Shown piece after piece: positions 48,301 through 59,700 of a DNA stretch of 64,000 bases. The stretch comes from Owenia fusiformis. Taxonomy: Eukaryota > Annelida > Polychaeta > Sabellida > Oweniidae. The stretch is taken from positions 25,642,740 to 25,706,739 of the forward strand of contig CAIIXF020000009.1 in the NCBI GenBank assembly GCA_903813345.2. Reading direction: 5' to 3'. The notes beneath the pieces were generated by a model. The model searched no databases. It had not been told where the DNA came from and saw only the letters and a program-made list of their open reading frames with translations. The stretch's first letter is position 1. Every line of letters begins with the position of its first letter. Position numbers and translations under genes: made by a program.

Positions 48301-50727
48301 GGTTTATGAAACTTAAACCCCACGTTGACTCTAAGGGTAAATGGCTGATGATCCAATTTTAGAAAATTTCTTTTGTATTGACGATGCATATTCTTTAAAA
48401 TAAACTACAGTTCATTCAATTGTGTTGCTACCTAAGTGGAGTTTACGACTACAAAAATACACAAATCAACAATCCCATACTTTGTTTGGACTACAGAAAT
48501 ACAGATTTCAACAACACACCCTGCGTCTTGACTATGGAAATACACTATTTTGACCATCAAAACTTCTGTTTTGACTTTAGAAATACACATTTCAAATGGC
48601 TCACCTTCATGCTTTGCTGACCATAATCGACTGCTTTCACATTGTCTCCCATACGCATACTCGACACACCCAGACACTGGATAGTCTTGGCCTTCTCTAC
48701 CCGCATGTCATTTTCACTGGTCTCAGCCAACTCCAGAGATTTATTGAAGAATTCAAAAGCCTAGGAGAGAACAAAACAGTATCTAAACTTAGAATTCAGA
48801 CATCAGCAGCAATCTGAGAGAGGGTGGGTCAATTCAGGGTCTACTTTTAATAAGCCGGCAATTGTCAAGGCAGGGGGGGGGGTGCGATTTTGCTAATCTG
48901 AAACCAAAGTTTTTTCATAATTCATTTTATTTCAGCATTCGGACCAACTGATTATCTACAGTATATGTGCGATGTGTAAGGTACCTGGGCATGTTTATCA
49001 GGGTCCTCTTGCTGCATTAGTAACACACCAACACCATGGTAGCTCTTGGATAGACTCTGGATCAGCCTTTCACTCTTGTCAATAGCTCTACAATATTGGT
49101 GAATTAAAGTGAATAGAAACAACAAACTGGGAGGAGGGGGGGGTGGGCAAAAGTAGGGCACATGGAGAGAGGAGAAAAATAGCAACAAAAATCCATGTAA
49201 ATATTTATGCCACAAGTTGTAAATGAAAAATACATCTACATTTTATCTGATCAACTGATTAAGCCAGAGTTGAAGTGAAGGTAAAATCTTACAGTTTCTT
49301 CTCCCTGTGCCTAAGGACCTCCATATGCAGAGGTTCTGCCTCTTGTATTCTGTAGAGGTCCACCAGAACACATGCCTTCTTGTACATACAATCCATCTTG
49401 AGATTCTCATAGCTTTCCTTATTCCACAGGCCTCTACCATTCTCCTAAGATATATATATATAGCAATATATATTGGAGCATTCAAATCATAATTAGGCAC
49501 ATGTACTTGAATTAAGTTTGACTGAGTGGAATGAGTGATTGGCAACCACTAAATACCAACCACCAAAAGTTTATAGACTATAAAAATATGTCACCAGTTC
49601 TGGTGGTGACTTTAAAATGAGCTTGGATTTCTACTAAAATCGGCCCATTTTTTACATGACCCAAATTTTCCATTCCTTGTGAATTCAAGATCCACATCTG
49701 GTATATGTTGAACAAGTTATCAGAGGAAATAATGAGAATACAATACATATTGAGAATATAATGAGAATATACATATATTTATCAAATTGAGAAAAACTCA
49801 CAATTATTTCCTCTTGTTTTTCCACCAAGGCCAGGGCTGCATTGTGAAAGTTTCCCATCTCAAGAAAGTTGATTATTTGAACACATGCATCTGCAGCCTA
49901 CAAATATGCATCAATGAATTCTATATATTACTATAATATTAGCGGTATTTGTTAATATAACTTTGATCCCTTTTACCCCAAACAAAAAATAAATCAAGAT
50001 CATAATTGATCCGTATATTTTATTTTAATTCAGTTAACCAATTGCATTTTGAAATGTCTGTACCTGAATTTCGAATGTCTCTCTAAAGTGTACCCTGCGG
50101 GCAGAGCCTCGTTATAAACTACCCTTTGCTTAGTATAGACTATATTACAGTTTAGCAACCCCGCCCCCACGACCGATGCCCATGACATCTTTGGTCATAA
50201 ATCATTTCACACCTACCGCGCTGTACTATTGTCAACAAATTAGCGACACTTGTTAAATGCGTGCACATTGTTTATGAGATTACGTCATAGAAAATGACCG
50301 TATATAGAAAGTTGTCCGTATTTGGACGACAAACTCTGATTAGCTTGGTGAGTTCAGAGATTCATTGAAAACTGAAAGAGTGAAGATGAAGCTCTCTTTT
50401 GAGATGCGAAGTCGAACGAATAAAAAGGGTATCTTAAGTGCGATTGTTGCTAACCATCAATAATCAAATTTCATACATGAACTTCGATTTATATTTAAAT
50501 GTCATTGTTAAGCAGACACAAGGACATGACAAAAAGAACATACCTTTGATGGTATATGAAATTCTGGTTCAGCGTCAATATTTCCACTCTTGATACAATT
50601 ATCCTGCATGAAGTTAAACATCTCCACCAAAAGTGTATCAACACCCTTTTTAAACAGGTCTGCCATGATTTTCTCTGAGACATCTACAGTTTTGATGTAT
50701 TCCAGTAAATCATAAAGAGAATGGTGC
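42307..50727 (-). CDS. TPR-repeat exons of the NACHT-TPR gene
   Basis: Fourteen exons. The clearest TPR signatures are in 48760-48605 (AFEFFNKSLELAE, then TIQCLGVSSMRMGD and AVDYGQQSM), 47915-47797 (MCNIAICHRRLGNFDQAVDLY) and 47364-47220 (AIEIAEKAYG, then ALSNLGSLYIYKKDFEQAI and LTEAVKIYE). Later exons keep TPR-like helices: ARENLVCAFINANRADEAEPI, DIVALLALCDEFLVDEGKPQRAVEY with shorter matches, and AGDLSTAQ-like LQQGDLSTAQYTEI. Degenerate C-terminal repeats make the repeat count uncertain. The exon 45974-45865 uses an acceptor four codons upstream of a nearer AG; only the upstream one keeps the frame. Confidence 0.85.
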
Positions 50728-53700
50728 CTAGAATGTAAACATTTATTTGGAATAAAGGGGAAGCAAAGAATACAGACGAGGCATTAACATGCTAAACGTC
50801 ACCACCTGCCATTTGTTACAAATACCATGATTTGTTACAGACACTATATGTTACAGATGCAGACTGCCTAACACCAACCGCCATCAACAAGAAATTTGGA
50901 GACATTAACAATATGTCACAACTTCTGACACCATACATTGACTCAAAAATCATACTCAGTCCATGAAAAAAATACAACTCCACTAACAAATATATGAAAA
51001 TATTTTGAGAAAATATATATACAGTACTTGTACATGTAGTGGAAACATATATATTCAAATGAAAGAATAATAGGCACATGTATTTGTACAAATATAATCC
51101 TCCTTTTGTTTAACATCTTCTAGATGACTGTTATTTTTCTTAAACTATTGATATGTCCTTGTAGGTCAACATTGAAGCTCTTTAATAAAAGTCCTATGTG
51201 CTCGTGACACACAATGACTTTTTCGTGATGACACCAATGTTTTGTCCGAATTCCATGAATAAATGTCAGAAACTGTTATTCATCAGCCTTTAATTTGCTG
51301 TATTACATACAGGGTGATCCAGAAGTAACGTCAAAGATGTTGTAATTTCAAAAGTATTCATCAGATCTTCATGAAATTTGGTATACATGTACCCACAACA
51401 TTTCTGAGTTACCATCTCAAAGATTGGAATTCAATCATTTCATTGGTTGAAATTATGGTTGCTATAGTAACCCGATATCGCGTAACCCGGGGCAAATTAC
51501 TTAACGTGTAATGCGTAATCTCAAAATATCAACAAGATCTGAAATTGTTATATCCTCAACATTTTATTTCACAACAATATAAATCATACTATTGCACAGT
51601 TACTAATAATAGTTCATTCTACATAATTGCCACCATTTGCAACACATTTCTCATGTCTGGATACCCATTCCTTGAACACAGAATTAAATCCATTAGAACT
51701 CATTCCTTGTAGGGCTAGTACTACGGCATTTTTCAATTCCTCACAGGATTGAAAATTATTTCCACTAAGGTTTCTTTTTAGTTCCCCATACAAATAAAAG
51801 TCACTGGGGGCAAGATCAGGTGAATAAGGGGCATGTTCAAGTTGTTGAAATCCAAGTGTTTGGACTGTGTTGCTGGTCAGGATTGCAGTGTGCGTAGGGG
51901 CATTGTCCCAATGCAAGATAAACTGCTGCAGATGTCCGGGACGCTTTTTCCTCAGGGAACGTTGAAGATCACGCTTCAGAACCTGAAAAACAAATGGTTA
52001 ATGGTTGTTAAACCAGTTGTTTCATTGATTGGATTTGGATTTGAATCATGGCCATGGAGTTATAATTATATTGACAGTGAACAACATTTAAATACTTTAA
52101 TTTAAAAATAAAATTCACAGTATGATGTATTATTAGAACAAATGATATCTTACCTTTGCAATGTAAACAGCATTAATTCTCTGGCCAATGGGAACAAAAT
52201 GGGTTAACACCATTCCTCTAATGTCAAAGAATGTCACAACCATTTGTTTCTTTTGTGGAATTCCTGGTACTATTTTAGGCTTGGTTGGTGTTGGGGAGTT
52301 GTCATGTTTCCACGATGAACTTTGTTGCGTGGTCTCTGGGATGTAGAATGATAGCAATGATTCGTCACTCGTAATGATCTTGTTAAGAAAGTCATCTCCA
52401 TCTCTCCGATATTTTGCAAGAAAGTCCCTTGAAGCCTTAACACGCCGGTCTTTCTGCTCCTGTGTCAAGTCATGCGGCACCCATTTAGCAGACACCTTCT
52501 TTAACAGACAGTTCTTTGTCAGTATCCGTTGCACAGTCCCATAGCTCAGATCGTGTTTTTCAGCCAATTCTCTGATAGAAATTTGCCTATTGTCCATAAC
52601 ATCAGCTTCAATTGCTTTGATGGTTTGATCATCGAATGACGACACTGGCCTGCCTCCTCGCTGCTTGTCTACCACTTCATCATATCCACTGGAATACTTG
52701 TTAAACCACCTGTAAATGTTTCTCTCAGCAATGGCAGCTTTACCATATGCCTTCTTTATCTGTCTTATAGTCTCTTTTACACCTTTCCCCAACTTTACAC
52801 AGAACTTAATGTTTGTTCTTTGCTCTATTTTACTCTGACTTGGCGCCATCTTGAATTGGGTGGGTTAGTGTCCTTGGTCATGTTAGTATTTGTCATGGAT
52901 GATGGAAGCAATTCAAAGAAATTGAAAGCTTTTTATGAATGCCTATTGTGACATCACAACTATTACATATTTGTTACCATGGCAACAAATATAAAAATCA
53001 TAGAAAACAAACAATGAACATTTTCAAATGTTACTGACTTTTTAAATTAGAGAAATTCACAAAAACGTTATGGTTTCTCTTCAATTTGCCCCGGGTTACG
53101 CGATATCGGGTTACTATAGCAACCATAATTTCAACCAATGAAATGATTGAATTCCAATCTTTGAGATGGTAACTCAGAAATGTTGTGGGTACATGTATAC
53201 CAAATTTCATGAAGATCTGATGAATACTTTTGAAATTACAATGTCTTTGACGTTACTTCTGGATCACCCTGTACCTAGCGAAGCATTTGTATGGAAGTCA
53301 ATGGAGCTGAAGGACGGCTATATATTCCTGTATAGCCGCCAAACTTTTTACCATGACAATCGTATGACATCACATTTCATTTCTTACATATTTCAATCGC
53401 ACACAGACGTGTGACGTCATTGATATAACATGAAAACAAATCATTTTTGTCATTTCATGCATTTCTACATATTATATTCATGAAATGTAATGTAAAATGT
53501 ACTTCAGGTATGTAATACAACAATTATGTCCGTATCATTGAATATATGCCTTCGGTCTGTCGTCAATATAACCCTTGCAAGCTCGGGCTTTATTGACGTC
53601 AGACCTCAGGCATATATTCAATGATAAGGACATAATGGCTAACAAAAAACTGGGAAAAGGATAGGTATCGATATGGAGAACTGAATTAACAATGTTTTTC

Positions 53701-56700
53701 TCTTAAACCAATCATTGAAAACATTCTATAAAAAACATGGTATTTTATATAATGTTGACTGTTTGACAACAATTTAATGCGAAAATTATTTAGAAATATT
53801 TTATATAATTGTTTTTGTTAACATTTTTTGTTTTTTTAAACATCTTTTGTTTTTTCCTTTCTACCAATTCTTGAGAATGAAATAAAATGTCTTTCCGAAC
53901 CTTGACTTCAAATATACCAAGATATGTGTATTTGACACCAAATATCAATACAATTGTGAAAGTAGTAGCGCAATTCATTCTATAGCGACGCAGTGTGCCT
54001 TAAACCTTTCCCAGACCTATATATTTTGAAATTATCCTTTTAATACTGAGTCCCCAGCATTCATAAAAAATGGTGTTCAAGGTACACTATCTATACAAAT
54101 TATTTTTGCATCTTGGAAGCCAGGCAGTATCTGTGTGATTTTATAAAAATTCGGAAATGTTTTTCAGATATGAGCCCCCTCTAAATATTGGGTGCGGAGG
54201 AGCTCCATAAACGTACCTCCGCACCCAAGATACTCCGCACCCAGATACTGCCTGGCTTCCAAGATGCAAAAATAATTTGCATGGGTGGTCTGACCAAATA
54301 CGAAATTCGTGCATGTAGCATGACAGCAATTAAATTTTTGTTCGGAGTTCGATAACGGGCCTCGTACGAGCTCGTACGGGCCTTGAAATTGCAAGCCTCG
54401 TACATGCTTGTACGGGCCTCAGAAACAACAATTACGAGCATCGTACGAGCTCGCACGGGCCTCGAAAACGAGCTTCGTACGAGCCCGTACAAGGATGGTG
54501 CTCCTTTTTGCCCGTAATGACTAGTAATTCTCGAGCCTCGTACGAGCTCGTACGGGGCCCGGTGTAATTTGCCTGTGTATGGCTTTTTAATTATAGGGAA
54601 TGGTGCTTTGGTGATACATGGCAATTTTTTAATAATAATTAATTCAGCTAAAGAATTGTGCAATGACATATGTCACACCTTTGGCACTTATTTGACATTT
54701 CAACGAATTGAAATAGCATAGTCGACTATTTTACCCATTTTACCTGTTTTTTTTCTAAGCGTCAATTTATTCCTCTTGATACACATAATATGTATGCGCA
54801 AGTGCCAATGGAAAAGCACAAAATATGGTTACAAAACACAGCAAGAAAAACACATCTAAGACTCCTCCAGTACATTATTTGTGTATTATCACCTATTTAT
54901 TAAAGTTGAATAACAATATTGTTATGCAGTTATTTCTTCCCTAATTAGAAACATAAAAACAAAAGTGCTGAAATGGTAAAGACAACTTGGCCATACATTA
55001 ACTATCTGATTGGTAGAATATACGACCTTATAATGGAATGAAAGAAATTCCTTTATGAAACTACTTTCAAATAAGCCACACAGTGAACAGAATCGCACCC
55101 TTGAACAGAATACACTTTTTGGGATGGAAAATCCAAAATGGCCACCTTAACATTTACCCAGAATGCCGAAAAAACTAATGATTTATAAACTTTCATACAT
55201 CCCTGAAAATTTCAAATGAATCCCTCAAACAGTTTGGCTGGAAACCTGTAGACAAGCCTTTACAGACACGATTCTAGGACGAAAAATCCAAAATGGCCGC
55301 CTTAACATTTACCCAGAATGCCGAAAAACTAATCAGTTCTAAACTTTCATAGGTAGAAACATCCCTGAGAATTTCAAATGAATCCCTCAAACGGTTTGGC
55401 TGGAAACCTGTAGACAAGCCTTGACAATCAAGATTTTAGGATGGAAAATCCAAAATGGCCGCCTTAACATTTACCCAGAATGCCGAAAAACTAATCAGTT
55501 CTAAACTTGCATAGGTAGAAACATCCCTGAGAATTTCAAATGAATCCCTCAACGGTTTGGCTGGAAACCTGTAGACAAGCCTTGACAGACAAGATTTTAG
55601 GACGGAAAATCCAAAATGGCCGTCTTAACATTTACCCAGAATGCCAAAAAACTAATCAGTTCTAAACTTTCAGAGGTAGAAACAACACTGAGAATTTCAA
55701 ATGAATCCCTCAAACGGTTTGGCTGGAAACCTGTAGACAAGCCTTGACAGACAAGATTTTAGGACGGAAAATCCAAAATGGCCCCCTTAACATTTGACCA
55801 GAATGCCGAAAAACTAATCAGTTCTAAACTTTCATAGGTAGAAACATCCCTGAGAATTTCAAATGAATCCCTCAAACGGTTTGGCTGGAAACCTGTAGAC
55901 AAGCCTTGACAGACAAGATTTTAGGACGGAAAATCAAAAATGGCCGCCTTAACATTTACCCAGAATGCCGAAAAACTAATCAGTTCTAAACTTTTATAGG
56001 TAGAAACATCCCTGAGAATTTCAAATGAATCCCTCAAACGGTTTGGCTGGAAACCTGTAGACAAGCCTTGACAGACAAGATTTTAGGACGGAAAATCAAA
56101 AATGGCCGTCTTAACATTTACCCAGAATGCCGAAAAACTAATCAGTTCTAAACTTTTATAGGTAGAAACATCCCTGAGAATTTCAAATGAATCCCTCAAA
56201 CGGTTTGGCTGGAAACCTGTAGACAAGCCTTGACAGACAAGATTTTAGGACGGAAAATCAAAAATGGCCGTCTTAACATTTACCCAGAATGCCGAAAAAC
56301 TAATCAGTTCTAAACTTTTATAGGTAGAAACATCCCTGAGAATTTCAAATGAATCCCTCAAACGGTTTGGCTGGAAACCTGTAGACAAGCCTTGACAGAC
56401 AAGATTTTAGGACGGAAAATCAAAAATGGCCGTCTTAACATTTACCCAGAATGCCGAAAAACTAATCAGTTCTAAACTTTTATAGGTAGAAACATCCCTG
56501 AGAATTTCAAGTGAATCCCTCAAACGGTTTGGCTGGAAACCTAAAGACAAGATTATTCAGGACACATAGCAAGTCTAAGATCTTACCGACATGATTTAGA
56601 CAGCGGTTAAAAGCCCCCCGATTTTGACAAAAACGGGGGGCGCTTATAGGCATCGATGTTTAGTATGAATTTCACCCAAACTTCGCACATATATAGAAAT

Positions 56701-59700
56701 AATCATGATCTAGTCAAATTGGCATACCAGGTAAATATCCGACCCATGGTTTTCATAAAAGAAACAACGATATTTTTAGCTCAAAACTGGCAAGTGTCCG
56801 CCATTTCGTGATTTCATCATGTCTAATATCATTTCTATATGACGTCACACCAATAAGATGAAATACATGACAACAGTATCCATAAACAAAATTCCTGAAT
56901 TCTGATCGCAAAAGGTCAATTATCCTCTGACATATGATTGAGGATGATGTTTTTATAATACGAGCAAATGAAATAGAAAACTAATTTGATTATTGTTTAA
57001 AAATCTTTTAACAGAGGTGTACATACCATATTAGGTAAACAATGGCTATCATTAGTTCAGTCATGGGCATTCAATAGAGATTGAAAGCCCATGGTTCAGT
57101 AAATTATAGGTTGCACATGTAAAACTTAATATTTCGTTATATGTAGGAAAGTAAGCCACTGTCAATATAATAAGTCAAAATAAAAAAAACAATTAAAATA
57201 AAAGAGAATCAAAAAACGCAGCAAGAAAAAGAAATATCCAAAGCAGGAATACCGCCCCTAACATCATTTGAGAAAGTATTAAACAAATACTGGATGACCA
57301 TGAGGTGGATATGCCAGAATACCTATGAAAGGAAATAATACTAGGCGAGGCGAAGCATACAGGATGGTTGGAGATCTCGTTGCTTCAATACTGGATAGAA
57401 CGAGATCTTGCTGCCACGTATGGCAATAGACCCTGCAGCTCTTAATCAATCAGATTTGAGTATTTTAATGAGGTGCATAATAAACAATAATACCGAGTTA
57501 CATTTTTAAATACCTATCAGAGAAAAATGATTGAACATTAAAATCAAAAAAGCATTTGAATCAAAACAATGATGCTCCATAACTTACTCTGTAAAAATTC
57601 CAACACAATCAGTGGTTGTGATAATATCGAGGAGTTTAGATGTGTCGTCACATTTATGTCTCAACCAGGGGATATTCATTATTTCTCTCGGTGGATGTAC
57701 ATCTAATCTCTGCCAATCAGAATACAGCTGTCCTGTCGCCTTATATTGCTGTATACACAAAGGACGTAGTGAATGAGATCAACACCGAATGCAACAAAGA
57801 ATAAGGTGAATTCCAGAGTATTAAAACTTAAACTTAGTACTTAAATTTTCATATAAGTTACACAGAGTATACTGCATTATCTTCCCTCAATGATCTAGTA
57901 AATGACAGTAGCTCTTAGATAATAGATAATGCAAAAAGAAATATAGTTTTTATTTACCTTCAGTTTCTGAGTAAAATACCTGTCAAGCTTTAACCTGAAG
58001 TTTATCCTGGAAATAAAAAAGACTACATGTGTATATAGTATATTTGGTCAACATTACATGAAAAGAGTTTTTTATAACAACAGGATAAAATAAGCAAGAA
58101 ACAAAAATATTGAAAGAAACTGGGAGGAAATGATTTGTGAAACATTTTGCCACTTCATAAAATTTTTGAGTTATTGGATCATCTCAAAACTATACAAGGC
58201 ATTCACATGCAAAATGTAACCACCAGCCATTTGTAACAGACGCCGACCACTGAATGATGAACACCAACCACTGAACATCATCCACTAAAAAGTTGGAAAC
58301 TAGTTTAACAATATGTCAACACTTCTTGTCATAAAAATAGAATTTAGAAATAGAAATTAAAACTATGAGAATCTATACATAATCAAATAACACAACGTCC
58401 TTACATAATATTATTGTTAGTGATGTATTTTTCATGGACTGCCATCTCAAGCTCATGAAATCCAAAGCCAAGAATACCAGCCCTGTCGATGAAGTATTTC
58501 TCCATAGCAAAGTAAAGAGGTGACCACAATTGAGGATCTATAGACAATATCTCCATTATATCCTCTTCAGAGAGTCCCTCCTTTGAGCCCCTGAGTAAGC
58601 ACATAACCTATAATACAGAAATAGGTAAACACTGTTCTCAAATTTAACAGAAATAGTCTAATGAATGCATTTAGTGTGACCAAAATGGTAGACAAAATGT
58701 TTCTCTATTTGGAAACATTTGATTATTGTATTTAGAGATATCAAAAAGACACTGATGGAAATATTAAGCCTCACCCATTTTCACCACCAGGAGTCTGATT
58801 TGGGGTATTAGAGAATACCCTTAAACTTAAATATTCATCAGTTTTAGTGGTTCCATTTTCATGTTACCCTGATGTATCTGATAGTTATACAAATTAAAAT
58901 ATGTCCAGTACAAGAAAATATCATCTGTCCAATATAAGAAAAGATATTTCATTTTTTGTGATTTTATAACATGGGGTCTATGGGCAATCTCCCTGACCTA
59001 GCAGCTAGTGTATTATAACTTTTGTTTTTCTTTTGTCAAGAAGAGACCATTATGCTTTAAGCCAAGACCTCTCAACATATAATGACTGTACCAATGTTTA
59101 TATTATGCAAATAAAAACTGTTGAGTGAAGACTGTTATCCCTAAGTCCAAAATGTATCTAGAATTAATTAATCATAATCTTACATGATAAAAAGATCAAT
59201 CCATTTAATGCAAATGTTAATATTATTCAGAAAATGGACATGGCTACTAGGAATATTGCAATTATTAATCATTTGAAATGGAGCACATATATAAATGTTA
59301 ATATAAATGCATTACAAACATACATCTTGTACAAGGTTACCATGGTAACCATCACTGTTATAGTCATCCTCCAACCTCTCCAGATATTTTTTGAAGAGCT
59401 CCACAGTGCTTGAACAGTGAATCAACGAGTCAATCTTCTCATCCAACTTGCGGAAATAACCAAACATACATAGCTCCTGAAATCAATTTCCACTCTTTAT
59501 AGCAACATAAATGTATTTAGTCATATTGTCATCTGGTCTTGAATTCTATACTGCTTCCACGAATGTAGTATGAATAAGTCTAGACAAGGCATTAACACGA
59601 CAAAATTAGAGATCTATTTCTTATATATTCAACCGTTTTGCTTCGTTATCGATGCCTTCTTATGACCTGGGACCTAGAAATATGCAGCCATTATGGACGG

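Larger units (their letters stand above)
53274..57587. other. Repeat-rich part of the long NACHT-TPR intron
   Basis: Holds a foldback (53523-53636), a 38-bp inverted repeat (54096-54133 with 54242-54279), a CG-rich palindrome array (54355-54560), a 162-bp satellite (55090-56545), a C/G-run hairpin at 56610-56645 and the second 32-nt hairpin insertion (57062-57093). No exon was recognised. Confidence 0.7.

Noticed and set aside
54141-54669. Minus-strand frames with repeated YELVRG/YEARTS-like peptides
   Set aside because: Translation of the CGTACGAGCTCGTACG palindrome array; no conserved domain and several frames are equally open.
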